Part shown: piece by piece, positions 14,762 to 24,900 of the stretch
Layout of the letters: each line of letters opens with the position of its first letter
How positions within the stretch are numbered: position 1 is the first letter of the stretch
Origin: an uncultured Alphaproteobacteria bacterium
GTDB lineage: Bacteria > Pseudomonadota > Alphaproteobacteria > RF32 > CAG-239
Length of the DNA: 35,448 nt
Direction of reading: 5' to 3'
Assembly (NCBI GenBank): GCA_944393665.1
Contig: CALYAX010000017.1
Location: 1 to 35,448 of the forward strand
Made by a program: the position numbers and the translations under genes
Notes under the pieces: model-generated
What the model was told of the DNA's origin: nothing
Databases searched by the model: none
Seen by the model: the letters and a program-made list of their open reading frames with translations, nothing else

Positions 14762-17706
14762 AAAAACAGCACGATGGTGAAGAAGATCCGGTCATCATCG
14801 CACAACGTTTTTTAAATATCTTCCGCCAGCTGCACATCTTCAGTGCCGAGAAAAAAGAGGCCTTTAATCAAATGCTGCTGGAGCTGCCGCCTTATATCCG
14901 CGGCCTGTTCGGTTCGCTGCCCGGCGGCGGCATTTTACAGGAATATGTTGATGATCTGGCTGAAAAACAGGGAATTGAAGTAGGAAGCCATACCTCTGCC
15001 GCGGGTGCGGTTCCGGACGGCATGGAAGAAGAAGTTGCCAAGGCCAAGATTCTGGCTACGGCTCTGGCAGAAGCGCAAGCTCAGGCAGCCCCCATTAATC
15101 CGACAGTTGTTAATCCCGACGGCACAACGGCTACGGTTATTCAGGCAGCACCGTCTAAAATTGAGCTGGGAAGCAATTTTGCGCAGGAATTGGGAAAGAT
15201 TCTGTCCGCGGCGATGAAAGAAAATAACCAGGCGGCCAAGGAAGAAATCCGCTCAATGGTCACAGCCCTGGGAGAAACCCAGCTGGAAGTGGTTAAACTC
15301 CTGCACAATGACAATGCCGAACGGCGGCAAGAATCCGAACGACTGGCTGTTATGCTGACCCAGGCGCAAGGCCAGATTGCCGAAATGCTGACTCATCCGG
15401 AAGAGTTCGGAGCCGGCAGCGAAACCGGCAAATTAATTAAAATGCTGGCAGACTCTCAGGCCCAGATTGCCGGAGCTCTGGAAGCGATTAAAGAAAACGG
15501 CGGCAATAATACCGACAGCGCCAAATTATTTGAATTGTCGCAGCAGCAATTTATAAAAGCAGTTGACGCCATCAATGAAAACGGGCGCCAAAACAGCAAA
15601 GCTATTGCCGAGGCGATCAGCGAATCACAGCAGGAACTCGCCAAACTGATTATTCAGCAGAATAATCAGCGTATGGCTGCTTCTGCCCAGGTGGAAGGCG
15701 ATGACATCAAGATTAACGCAGCGGATTATCTCAGCCAGCTGAACATGATCGCGGATAAGTTCTCTACGGCTCAGGGAAATAACGGCAAAAATATCGAAAA
15801 AACTGTTGAAAGTCTGGTTAAAGCCCAGCTGGATATTTACCGGGAAGTTGCCTCGCGGCAAGCTCAGGAATTGTCTTCGGTTATTTCAGCTGCTTTGAAA
15901 GAATCACAGGAAATCAGCAATAAAAACCTGATTAAGGCTCTTGAGAATCTGCCTAAAACGACGATTATTGAAAAGACAATCCCGCAGCCGATTTTCACAA
16001 CGCCGTTTTTTGCCCCGGCTCCCGGGACTGCCCCTCAGGGAACTGCCCAAACAGCAGAAACAGCCTCTGCGGCACCTATGACGGAAACGAATCAGAAAAC
16101 CCCGGTCGCTGAAGAATCTGCAGCCGGAACAGAGATACCATCCCCGGCACAACCCGCAGCAGCTGAAGAAACGACAGAAATCGTTGAAGCGGCGGATGCT
16201 GCGGTTGAAGAAACTTTTGAACCGTCACCGGCGGAAGCTGTTTCTGATACTGAAAATCCGGTTTGGGAAAATGAGACAGCCGAAGAAACCGGTGACATTG
16301 CCGAAACGGTTGTTGAAGACAATTCTTTTGCCGCAGAAGAGGAAGCTTATCCTGCCGAATCCGAAAGCGGAATTACGACAGCGGAAAATCTGCCGGATAT
16401 TTCCGAAATACTACCGGAAGAAGCAGCGGCACAAGAAATTAATCCGCCAAAGAAATCGAAAAAACGCAAATCTAAAGATGAAACGTCAGAAGATTTTTCC
16501 GACGGGGAAATTACGGCCGGCCGGTCAACCGCTGACAGCGGAGCGGCGGAAAGATTTGAATCTTTTGCTGCCGAAGAAACCGCCGGCGAGAACGCAACCG
16601 GGACTGAAGAAGGCTTTGCCGCTTCAGAAGACATGCCGGATTTTGCCGTTCAAAGCGATGACAGTCTGGATGATTTGTTTCGTATCGGAGAAGAACCGGA
16701 TTTGACCTCCGAGGAAATAAACAAACCCAAAAAGAAGAAAAAGAAGAAAAAAAATAAGAATAAAAACCGGGATTTACCGGATAATCAGAATATCAGCGGC
16801 AACAATATTCTTCCGGAAACAGGCGAAGACCTTGCCGGACTGAGCTTTGAGGATCTGCCGGGAGACAGCGATTTTCTTACGTCTGAAGGACAAGCCGAAA
16901 GCGGGGAGATGCTTTTACCGGAAGAATCCGGAGCTGATGACTTTGAGTTCAATCAAGAGGACGGCAATAACCTCGGTTACAGTGCCGATGCTGACTTTAT
17001 TGATAATGAGGCACAAGATGACAATCCCGAGGCAGATGCCGGGGATAATGCCGATGGCATGCCGGTTGAATTTGACTGGAACGACGACAAACCGGCTGCG
17101 GCGCCGCAAGATGATTATGAGCCGCTTAGCGAAGATATTTTAGGAGATATTAACCAGGGTGGGACCTTTGACTTTCCGGCAGAAGAAAATCCGGATATCC
17201 GGGATTTTGACCTGCAACCGGAAGAAACAGCCGCACCGCAAGACGGCGGTGATTCTGTAACCAACGGGTGGGGTGAAAGCGAAAGTGACACCGTGTACAA
17301 CAATTCTGTTCAACCAGACCAGGCTCTTCCGGAAGACGGCGAGTGGGAATGGGAGTACGAAGAAGTTCCTGAAGACGAGGCTGAAGGCGGTGAAGAAAAT
17401 GCTGCTGACAGCCAAAGCGAAGACTGGGAATGGGAATATGAAGAAGTTCCCGAAGATGAGGCAATAAGCAGTGAAGAAGCTGCGGCTGATGATCAGGAAT
17501 GGGAATATGAAGAAGTTCCGGAAGACGAAGCAATGGCCGAAGACGAAATTTTAAGCGATAACGCCGTTGCGGCCGAAGACGGGGCAGACGGCCAGGAGTG
17601 GGAATGGGAGTATGAAGAAGTTCCCGAAGATGAGGCCGCAGACGGCTATGAAGCCTCTTACCATAATGATAACCCGGACGGAGGAAAACCGGCCAGCAAC
17701 TGGTAA
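14722..17706 (+). CDS. Large acidic protein with Lys blocks and WEYEEVPEDEA repeats
   Basis: A 994-residue protein, unrecognised as a whole. The GTG start at 14722 is chosen because no in-frame ATG precedes it. Order: an N-terminal helical segment (about 20-75) that looks folded; a Gln/Glu/Ala-rich helical, coiled-coil-like region (about 90-420) with recurring Q-x-Q-I-A units; then a disordered, strongly acidic half. Two lysine-dense blocks interrupt the acidic part: KKSKKRKSK near 576 and a run of K with N/R near 670. The C-terminus has four copies of [Q/D]EWEWEYEEVPEDEA separated by Ala/Glu/Asp spacers. There is no signal peptide or membrane helix, so it is cytoplasmic or itself a secreted substrate. 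It follows its own upstream terminator and may head the 14722-20838 operon. Confidence 0.75.
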   Translation: MVEIDKAAEFRRLKKQHDGEEDPVIIAQRFLNIFRQLHIFSAEKKEAFNQMLLELPPYIRGLFGSLPGGGILQEYVDDLAEKQGIEVGSHTSAAGAVPDGMEEEVAKAKILATALAEAQAQAAPINPTVVNPDGTTATVIQAAPSKIELGSNFAQELGKILSAAMKENNQAAKEEIRSMVTALGETQLEVVKLLHNDNAERRQESERLAVMLTQAQGQIAEMLTHPEEFGAGSETGKLIKMLADSQAQIAGALEAIKENGGNNTDSAKLFELSQQQFIKAVDAINENGRQNSKAIAEAISESQQELAKLIIQQNNQRMAASAQVEGDDIKINAADYLSQLNMIADKFSTAQGNNGKNIEKTVESLVKAQLDIYREVASRQAQELSSVISAALKESQEISNKNLIKALENLPKTTIIEKTIPQPIFTTPFFAPAPGTAPQGTAQTAETASAAPMTETNQKTPVAEESAAGTEIPSPAQPAAAEETTEIVEAADAAVEETFEPSPAEAVSDTENPVWENETAEETGDIAETVVEDNSFAAEEEAYPAESESGITTAENLPDISEILPEEAAAQEINPPKKSKKRKSKDETSEDFSDGEITAGRSTADSGAAERFESFAAEETAGENATGTEEGFAASEDMPDFAVQSDDSLDDLFRIGEEPDLTSEEINKPKKKKKKKKNKNKNRDLPDNQNISGNNILPETGEDLAGLSFEDLPGDSDFLTSEGQAESGEMLLPEESGADDFEFNQEDGNNLGYSADADFIDNEAQDDNPEADAGDNADGMPVEFDWNDDKPAAAPQDDYEPLSEDILGDINQGGTFDFPAEENPDIRDFDLQPEETAAPQDGGDSVTNGWGESESDTVYNNSVQPDQALPEDGEWEWEYEEVPEDEAEGGEENAADSQSEDWEWEYEEVPEDEAISSEEAAADDQEWEYEEVPEDEAMAEDEILSDNAVAAEDGADGQEWEWEYEEVPEDEAADGYEASYHNDNPDGGKPASNW
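17341..17637 (+). repeat. Four in-frame acidic repeats (WEYEEVPEDEA)
   Basis: Copies at 17341-17382, 17422-17463, 17494-17532 and 17593-17637 encode nearly identical 13-15 residue units. The third lacks one E-W pair. Spacers are 31-60 nt and not conserved. Synonymous differences exist between copies, so protein selection rather than very recent duplication maintains them. Confidence 0.9.
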
Positions 17707-17889
17707 TTGCCGTTGGAGAGCTTACATACGGATTTGGATAAGGCAGGTGCCGTTCCGGTTCAAAAAATGTTAAAAAGCATTCGGAAACCGACAAAAAACA
17801 CATAAAATGTGTTACTAAACACAAATTCAATTTTACAAACAGCGCCGGCTCATCTAAATTAAATTAAGAGGTAGTATAAGGAGTTGAAA

Positions 17890-18771
17890 ATGGAAGCAGG
17901 CAGCACATTCAGCAGCGGAACCGGCCCGGAAGCGCAGGGAGATTTGTGGTATGTTGACAACTATATCCTGCTTAAGGACTATTATGACCGTACAATTTCC
18001 CGGATTGCAGCCCGTTGTGTCCGGCAAGGCAATATTGCCATGGAAGAATACGCCCATTACGGCTATATACTTGATGTGCTGGAAGAAATCAGCGAAACCG
18101 GCGATTATATCATGGAACACCATGATTTGTATCCTTATGTTGACAAGAAAATTGCCGGCGGCGTCAAAGCTCTGGAAAAAAGCCTTAACGAATTTAAAAC
18201 CGAATTGAAAAACAACGCCTCCCCGGAGATGATTAAACAGGACAAAGACGAGCTGGATAAGATGAAAGAAGCGCTCGGAGATATTGACAAATCGGTTGAT
18301 CCTACCGTGGGTGCCGGAATGTCAATGGATCAGGTGATTGAAAAGCTGATGAAAGGACAGGGAACCGGAGCTCCGGCACAGGCCGGTGCTGCACCGCAGG
18401 CTCAAGGACAGCGCCCGCAGGGCGGCCAACCGCAAAACCAGCAACGTCCGGTACAGTCCAATAACGCCCAGCCGCGCCCGCAGCAGCCAAATTCCCAGCA
18501 GCAGCCCAAGCCGCAGCACCCTGCTCAGGGTCAGGCCCAAGGGCATCAGGCTCATAATACTCACCCCCAGGGACAGCGTCCGCAGGGCGGGCAGCCGCAA
18601 AACCAGCAACGCCCGGCTCAGACAAATAACGCCCAGCCGCGCCCGCAACAGCCAAATTCCCAGCAGCAGCCGAAACCGCAGCACCCTGCTCAGGGACAGG
18701 CCCAGTCTGCAACTAAACCGCAACCTAACAATCCGGCGGCAGGAAATCCGCCCCATAAAGGAAGTAACTAA
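17890..18771 (+). CDS. Helical protein with Gln/Pro-rich duplicated tail
   Basis: A 293-residue protein. AAGGAG at 17878-17883 lies 6 nt before the ATG at 17890; the in-frame TTG at 17884 touches the Shine-Dalgarno sequence and is less likely. Residues 1 to about 155 are helical and charged (DLWYVDNYILLKDYYDR..., EEYAHYGYILDVLEEI) without a signal peptide or membrane segment. Residues about 165-293 are almost wholly Q, P, N, A and G and contain two 45-residue near-identical units. The family is not recognised. It is 4 nt upstream of the secretin-like lipoprotein gene, so it is co-transcribed and probably a cytoplasmic accessory or a substrate of the machine. The intervening 183 nt from the previous stop hold only a weak 7-bp hairpin (17797-17813). 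Confidence 0.75.
   Translation: MEAGSTFSSGTGPEAQGDLWYVDNYILLKDYYDRTISRIAARCVRQGNIAMEEYAHYGYILDVLEEISETGDYIMEHHDLYPYVDKKIAGGVKALEKSLNEFKTELKNNASPEMIKQDKDELDKMKEALGDIDKSVDPTVGAGMSMDQVIEKLMKGQGTGAPAQAGAAPQAQGQRPQGGQPQNQQRPVQSNNAQPRPQQPNSQQQPKPQHPAQGQAQGHQAHNTHPQGQRPQGGQPQNQQRPAQTNNAQPRPQQPNSQQQPKPQHPAQGQAQSATKPQPNNPAAGNPPHKGSN
18406..18705 (+). repeat. Direct duplication of 135 bp
   Basis: Units at 18406-18540 and 18571-18705, spaced at a 165-bp period, encode the same Gln/Pro-rich 45 residues (start GQRPQGGQPQNQQRP) with only a few differences. It is an in-frame tandem duplication with a 30-bp linker, inside the gene at 17890. Confidence 0.9.
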
Positions 18772-18775
18772 ACCG

Positions 18776-20050
18776 ATGAAAACCAGAGTTCGTTTTTCAA
18801 CAGGATTAATTGCCGCCATCTTATTGCTGAGCGGCTGCAACAGCTGGTTTAAATCTTCCGCCCCGGCTCCGGCTGTTCCTACTGCTGTTCAGCAATCCAT
18901 CCCTTTCAAAGCCGAAATTACGACCCCGCAATATCCTTCTATCCGGACGCCCAAAGGAGCCCAGCAGTTTGATTTGGAGACGCCGCTGCGTTGTTTTGTG
19001 AACTGGAACACCCAGCAAATGATTTCAACTATTCCGTATAACATCACGGCGTTTAATTTGATCCGCAACGGAACCAATGATTTGCTGCCGCGGTTTGAAG
19101 TGACGGGATTTTCTTTTGAAACGATGCCGGCAGAACAGGCCTTACGCAAGCTGACCAAAGAGGCCGGAATTAAACTGGTGGCCAAAGATGCGCCTTATGC
19201 CAGCATTTCAGCTGAAAATCTCCGCGGAGAACTGAGCGAAGTCATTGACATGATTACCGAAGCTGCGGAAGTATATTATACTTACAACGCCAACAACAAG
19301 ACGCTGCGCATTTCCCGCAAAGCCAATTTCAGTTTATATGTTCCGCAGTCACGGCCAATTTTGCTGGCAATCCTTGATGTTTTGCGCGGCGCCGGAATAA
19401 CCGATTTCACGGCGGACTTTGATGATTACACGATTACATTTGACGCGGACTATGAATTGAAAAACCAGATTTTGAACCTGATCAGTTATTTTGAGGAAAA
19501 TCCGATTTTGATTGCTTATGATGTCAAGGTGTTTACAATCTACCCCTATAACAACGCTGATATTAATTGGCAGAGCATGTTGAAGATGTTTGATTTCAGT
19601 TCGGTGAAAAGTGCCAAGACCGGTGTTCTGGGACGGATTGTCACCACCTCGGACGATATCAATGTCGGCAGCCTGCAGGCCTTTTTAGGAACACAGGCGC
19701 AAGTGGTTCCGGTGGCAGAGGGCAAATTTGTGGTGCCTAATTTATGGTTTGCCCGGTTTGACATCGGCAAATGCACCGCGCGCAACTCAATGGAAACCGA
19801 CCTGTCAATTTTGGCCCGGGCTTCTTTTGAACAAAATGACAAGATTTTCTCCAACATCACGCTGGAAGCCAAAGATGGTGAAATTACCCAGTTTGACATT
19901 CGCAGCAAGTTAGGCGAAAACTTTATGGTTATCGGTATTCCCAACGGCATTTTCGGGGTCAGCGAGCCTAGGTCGGAAACGGTGGTCTTTATGGTGCCGC
20001 GGATTATCAAAACCCTTAAAACAACCAAACATTTGCAGAAACATATGTAG
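18776..20050 (+). CDS. Secretin-like outer-membrane lipoprotein (PilN-type)
   Basis: A 424-residue protein. The start at ATG 18776, 4 nt after the previous stop, gives a lipoprotein signal with lipobox LLSGC (Cys 21); the frame is open further upstream only as a shadow. Residues about 100-185 look like an STN/N0-type secretin domain: FSFETMPAEQALRKLTKEAG, a small strand-helix repeat, ending TLRISRK. The C-terminal part (about 230-410) resembles the secretin channel domain, with SNITLEAKDGEITQ and the closing strand VVFMVPRIIKTL typical of secretin ends. Secretins form gated outer-membrane rings, and lipoprotein secretins of this size range occur in type IVb pili (PilN of R64). Its presence within a VirB-type cluster is notable. 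The secretin call is from sequence pattern and is moderately sure. Confidence 0.7.
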   Translation: MKTRVRFSTGLIAAILLLSGCNSWFKSSAPAPAVPTAVQQSIPFKAEITTPQYPSIRTPKGAQQFDLETPLRCFVNWNTQQMISTIPYNITAFNLIRNGTNDLLPRFEVTGFSFETMPAEQALRKLTKEAGIKLVAKDAPYASISAENLRGELSEVIDMITEAAEVYYTYNANNKTLRISRKANFSLYVPQSRPILLAILDVLRGAGITDFTADFDDYTITFDADYELKNQILNLISYFEENPILIAYDVKVFTIYPYNNADINWQSMLKMFDFSSVKSAKTGVLGRIVTTSDDINVGSLQAFLGTQAQVVPVAEGKFVVPNLWFARFDIGKCTARNSMETDLSILARASFEQNDKIFSNITLEAKDGEITQFDIRSKLGENFMVIGIPNGIFGVSEPRSETVVFMVPRIIKTLKTTKHLQKHM

Positions 20051-20061
20051 AGGAACGGCAG

Positions 20062-20838
20062 ATGGAATATAATCCGAATCCTACAAACCCAAATCCTGCA
20101 TCCGGTCAAACCCCGGCTTCTTCAGGGCAGCCGAAAATGCGCCTGAAAAAAGTCAAACGGCCGGTCAGGACGATGACCCCGCAAGGTCCGGCGGGTATTT
20201 CCGGAAATACGGTACGTCCGGCAGGAAACCCGGCCAGCGGACAAGCGCCGGCTACTAATCCTTTTGTGCAAAAACCGGCTGAAAACAGCACCAAGGCAGC
20301 TGCTGACGATGCCTTTAACCTTGATGCCTTTTTAGACGGTGAAGAAAAACTTCCGTCCGTAAAAAATGTTCCGGGAAAATATAACCCGCGGCAGCCTAAG
20401 TTTATTGACGATGAAGAAGAGCTTGAAAACGGCTCCCGGCATGATTTAGATGATGATCTGCCCATAAGCGACCTTCCCCCTTATCTGACCAAAAAGGTTC
20501 TGGTTTTGATCGGCGTGGTGCTGGTTTTATTTGGAATGCTGATGTCAAAGCTGTTGTTCAGCGAAGAAAAAGTCGTTCGCAACGGGCTGCAGGGCGTGGT
20601 GGTTAATCCGGAAGTGCCGCGGGGAAGAGCCCGCTGCGGCGTGGCGGAAAAAACTCAGGGCTGCGTGCTGTATATTATGAACCCGCAGCGCCAGGAACTG
20701 AATGCACGTGATTTTTATGATTTGGCAGCACAGCTGACCGGACGGCAGCGGTTTGTCATTGAAACAGGAAACATGCGCTATTCCAACACAAAAATCCGCC
20801 CCGGCGATATTGCCCAGCTCAATATTCCGCCGTTATAA
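20062..20838 (+). CDS. Single-pass membrane protein next to the secretin
   Basis: A 258-residue protein, family not recognised. Residues 1-140 are Pro/Asn/Gly-rich then acidic and should be cytoplasmic. One membrane helix lies at about 146-166 (VLVLIGVVLVLFGMLMSKLL). The final 90 residues form a small, presumably periplasmic domain with two Cys (CGVAEKTQGC) that could form a disulphide. The layout matches inner-membrane accessory proteins that contact outer-membrane rings (as PilP or DotF do), but no family similarity can be claimed. AGAGGAA precedes the ATG. It starts 11 nt after the secretin-like gene and is the last gene before the convergent terminator. Confidence 0.75.
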   Translation: MEYNPNPTNPNPASGQTPASSGQPKMRLKKVKRPVRTMTPQGPAGISGNTVRPAGNPASGQAPATNPFVQKPAENSTKAAADDAFNLDAFLDGEEKLPSVKNVPGKYNPRQPKFIDDEEELENGSRHDLDDDLPISDLPPYLTKKVLVLIGVVLVLFGMLMSKLLFSEEKVVRNGLQGVVVNPEVPRGRARCGVAEKTQGCVLYIMNPQRQELNARDFYDLAAQLTGRQRFVIETGNMRYSNTKIRPGDIAQLNIPPL

Positions 20839-20888
20839 GGGAATAAACGGCTGTTTTCGAGGTTTAAGCGGAATCAGGTTTTAATGAC

Positions 20889-20924
20889 AAAAGCGCGGTG
20901 ATTTATTCTTCGCCGCGCTTTTTT
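20889..20924. terminator. Bidirectional intrinsic terminator
   Basis: Stem AAAAGCGCGG (20889-20898) with CCGCGCTTTT (20913-20922), T-run to 20924 on the + strand and four T on the minus strand. It lies between convergent genes ending at 20838 (+) and 20946 (-) and can serve both. Confidence 0.9.
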
Positions 20925-20945
20925 ACGGGGAAAAGCCCCGAAATG

Positions 20946-21914
20946 TCAGGTTATCTCCGTTACGGCACGGAGGTTGCCGTCACGGTTGATTTGTACTACG
21001 CGCAGTTTCTCGCGCATTTCCTGAATGGTTTTCTGGCGGTCGATAGCCGGATAAGTATGCAGAATACGGTCGGTGAAGGCCTGATAAGCGGCTTCAGAAC
21101 TTTCCGCGTGGATGGTGGCCAGGCAGTTATCATGACCGGAACCCATCAGTTCCCAAATAGCGCCGGCATTATTGGTCGAAATCTCACCGCCGATAATGGC
21201 ATCAGGGGTAAAACGGACTACCAGGTCAATCACTTTGGCATAATTCAGGGCGTTGGTCTGCTCGGTACGGGAAAGCACAATATGCACCCGGTTAGGATGG
21301 GGCACAATCAGCTCGCGGGTATCCTCAATCGTAAGAATCCGTTTATTAATATCCAGAATCTTCAGCAGGTTATTCAAAAAAGTCGTTTTACCGGTTGCGG
21401 TCGCACCGGAAACCAAAATATGATCGCCGCGTTTAATACTCAGCAGCAGGCGTTCATAGGGATCTTCCGGCTCCTTAATATCCTTTAAAGGGTTAATTTT
21501 ATGCAGGGTTTGCCCCTGGGTTAACCCGTAATCGCCCAATCCAAAAGCGACATCATCGGCGTGGACACGAATAGTCAGCGCAATACCGCCGGTGAGGTCA
21601 TCAAGGTCATACATGACGTTGCGCCCGCAGATTGCCGAAAAGCGGTGCTCCCCGGGAATGGTGGCATAGACCACCGGGTTGCCCTGCACGGGGTCAAACG
21701 GCAACTCATAAGTATTGGCAATAATATAAAGCAAATCGGTAAGATATTCTTTGGTGAGCTTTTCATCTTTATACATAACCCAGGGATAAGCCCGTTTGCC
21801 GCGCAAACGCAGCCAGACCTGTCCGGAGCGGTTGATGGCAACCTCTTCGATGTTTTCCTGGTTATACCAATAAGACAACGGCCGTAAAATAGATTCCAAA
21901 ACCGTAAAACTCAT
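20946..21914 (-). CDS. virB11: VirB11-type T4SS ATPase
   Basis: A 322-residue protein, the usual length for VirB11. It is a hexameric traffic ATPase on the cytoplasmic face that drives assembly and substrate passage. Motifs: Walker A GATATGKT (170-177), Asp box IEDTRE (196-201), Walker B region PDAIIGGE (237-244) and His box GHDNCLATIHAES (260-272). The N-terminal domain (about 1-140) has the strand-rich shape of the family, with an invariant-like RF-S at 91-93. AGGAG overlaps the upstream virB10 stop and lies 9 nt before the ATG, so translation is coupled to virB10. It is the last gene of the minus-strand operon and ends at the shared terminator. Confidence 0.95.
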   Translation of the reverse strand: MSFTVLESILRPLSYWYNQENIEEVAINRSGQVWLRLRGKRAYPWVMYKDEKLTKEYLTDLLYIIANTYELPFDPVQGNPVVYATIPGEHRFSAICGRNVMYDLDDLTGGIALTIRVHADDVAFGLGDYGLTQGQTLHKINPLKDIKEPEDPYERLLLSIKRGDHILVSGATATGKTTFLNNLLKILDINKRILTIEDTRELIVPHPNRVHIVLSRTEQTNALNYAKVIDLVVRFTPDAIIGGEISTNNAGAIWELMGSGHDNCLATIHAESSEAAYQAFTDRILHTYPAIDRQKTIQEMREKLRVVQINRDGNLRAVTEIT

Positions 21915-21928
21915 TTATTCTAACTCCT

Positions 21929-24900
21929 CTAAAAGAGTGCCGGTACGCTGTTATCCGTAGTGCCACTGCTGCTGGAGGCTGACGGGCTGCTGTAGCTTGG
22001 TGCCGAGGGCGGCGGGGGCGGTGCGACATAAGTCGGTGTCTTGGCAGCGTTTGCCCGCCGGGCAGCCTGTTTTTTATCATCAATCAGCGGTGCAGCCTTC
22101 TGGACATCTTCGCCGCCTTCGGCCTCATAAACGACATCACTGGTGACCGGGGTCTGCGATTTGCGGATATTCTCGTTTTCTTTAGCCTTTTTCTGAGCGG
22201 CAGCTTCTTTATCATCAATCAGAATCTGCGGCTTGGCCAGCTGTAAAGATTCATCCTGATCACGTTCTACCGTACGCAGCCACAAGTCGGTATTGGGGAA
22301 GACAATAATCCGGGTACCGGCCGGAATATAAGTCATCGGTTTAATATTCGACTTATCTGCCAAAATCTCGTCAAAAACCTGATTCATTTCATTCAAGAAG
22401 TTTTGGCGGGCATCATTGGCGGCCTGCTGGCGCGGCGTTTCGCTCTCGCGGTTGCTGTCATCTTTAGGTGCCATAAAGTAAGAAGTGGCACTGGTTAAAG
22501 ACGTGGTCAACACAGGTAAAGTATACTTCTTAAACAGCTGCTGGTCAACATAGCCTAAAGCACCAGCCCGACCCTGTGCATCAGCAGTAAGACCTTGGAA
22601 TACAAACAAAGAGCCATCCGGCCTGATCAGGCGCTCCCAGGTAATCTGAACACGCGCAGATTCCGAAGTGGCCTCCTGACTGGCGGTGACACCTCCCAGA
22701 GAACCGACCAGGCGGCTGCCGGCAGGAATAATGACGTTGCGGCCTTCTTCAGCATAAACGTTTCGTTCCACAAAGGCGGTAATCGGAGCCGGATTGTTGC
22801 TGTCGATGGCACGGGAGATAACTGCGGGAATCGGTTTGTCGGCAAAAATCATCTCGCTCAAGTCAACACGCCACGATGAAATAACCTTGCCGATACCTTG
22901 TTCCGACCAGTCTTTTTGGTAGCCGTCAAAAGCTTCTTTACGCATGCCGTTGCTGATTTTTCCAACGGTAATATTTTTCCGGCGTTCGCCCATGGCGGCA
23001 TTTAACGCGGCCTGACGCGCCGGGTCATAACGCTCACCGGGCCCGAAACCGCCGCCGGGCCCCAAATTACCGGCAGAACCGGTTCCGGTGCCATAAGCGC
23101 CGCCATTGCCGAAAGTTCCAGGAGGAACAAACATGCCCGAAGAATCCGGCTTTTTAATTTCTTCAATCCCGATCAGCTCGCCGTCATCATCCATGACCAG
23201 GCCGTCCGGCATACGGTGGCCGAGGATATTTCCATCCTGATCAACCACGGAACCGTCTTCCAAAATTTCGCCCAGGTAATCACCGTCCGGTGTCAGCGCT
23301 ACACCGAGCGATTTGCGATATTGCTTGCCCTCCAGCAGTTTTAAAGCCGGGTTATCGGCCTCAGGACGGCTGACCGGGGCTGGTTCAGGAGCTTTTTCAT
23401 ACCAGTGGGCAGAAATTCCGCCGATAATATTTCCGTTGGCATCAACGACATCGCCATTTTCATTTACCTTGCCGATAATTTTTCCATTGGCATCGCGGAC
23501 ATTACCGTCAGCATCAGCATAGCCAATGACATTGCCGTCCTTGTCGTAAACCCGCTGCTGGTTGAGCCGCTTGCCGATAACGTTGCCATTAGAATCGACA
23601 AGAACACCATCAGCATTCATTTGACCGATAATATTGCCGTCTTTATCCACGAGATTGCCGTTTTCATCAAGATAACCGATAATATTGCCATCTTTATCTA
23701 CCAGATTGCCGTTTTCATCAAGATATCCGATAAAATTGCCGTCCTTATCAAAGATCATCTGCCGTTTAGGTGTGGCAGCAACTTTGCTGTAATACTGTAA
23801 AGCGGTAGCGGAGGCAATGGTTTCGTTATTGCGGTTGACAATCGCGCCCGCCTTGTCAAGCTTTCCGACTGTCAGGCCGGCCAAGTCTGTCACATCGCCG
23901 TTGAGCTGCAATTCGCCGACCACCAGATGGTTGGCATCGCGGATATTATAATCACGATTGCCGCGAGCCAGAACATTCTGATCTTTATCAAGCAGAAAAC
24001 CGCGTTCAATGCTTCCCATATTGGCGTTGGAAAAGTTTACGACATCGCCGTTGCGGCTGATGGTTCCGACAGGGTTCCAGGCATTGTCATAAACATACAA
24101 ATCATACAAGGCATAACCGACTCTCTGGCCGCCGTCGACAACATAGCCTTCAAAATTAACTTTTCCGGCAGAGGCATTTTGATCATTTATGACCGTTCCA
24201 TCACGCAAAACCCGGCCCAGATATTTATTATCCAGTGAAAAAGCCACGGTATAACGGAATAAACCGCCGACCGGCAGACCAATAGAGGAATTGACATTGC
24301 CGCCGGGCTGCTGGTAGCCGATAATCTGATTATCTTCATCAACAATCGTTCCGTCAAGAATGGTGCGGCCGATAATTTCACCCGCAAAATTCATAACCGT
24401 CTGATAATCGACAACCTGTCCGATAACCGCATTGTCAGCATTACGGAGAAGGCCGCGTTTGTCAATGCATCCCAGGGTTCCGCCGCCAAAACCGCGGACC
24501 TTGCCGTCCATTCCGCTGAAACCGAGCAGTTTTCCGGCCGGATCAATCAACGGCGCGACCTCAACCGTATAGCCGATCAGACTGGCACTGTCGCTTAAAG
24601 CCCGGCGGTTACCAAGCATTTTGCCCAGATAAATTCCCCGGAAATTCTGAATATCGCCACGGGGAGTAACGACACCGGCAATTTCGCAGCTGTCATTTAA
24701 AACTGCAGCCAATCCCTGCACCCGGCCAATCAGCAGATTATTGTTATCCAAGACCAGGCCGCGGTCAACCACCTTGCCGATCTTGCTGCCGCCAAGGTCA
24801 TTTACGTCGCCGTTAACATCGGCATAACCGACAAAACCGCCGTTAAAATTAAGAACAACCTGCGCGTTGAAATTTTCTCCGGTCTGAGGCATGAAATTCG

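Noticed and set aside
17797..17813. 7-bp hairpin AACACAT / ATGTGTT after the acidic protein gene
   Set aside because: No T-run, weak A/T-rich stem, and genes on both sides look co-directional; not called a terminator.
17150..17830. 226-codon minus-strand ORF rich in Leu, Arg and Pro
   Set aside because: Antisense of the acidic repeats; composition is a by-product of the Glu/Trp codons.
18386..18775. Upstream extension of the secretin-like gene
   Set aside because: It is an Arg/Ser-rich shadow of the Gln/Pro tail; the lipoprotein signal at 18776 fixes the true start.
20898..21488. 196-codon + strand ORF opposite virB11
   Set aside because: The antisense frame has VirB11 with all its motifs; this ORF has no family features and starts inside the terminator hairpin.
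23405..23800. + strand ORFs with D-N-I-A-V-F-I repeats, and others at 23313, 23927 and 26232
   Set aside because: They are antisense readings of the 17-residue repeats and have no start signals of their own.
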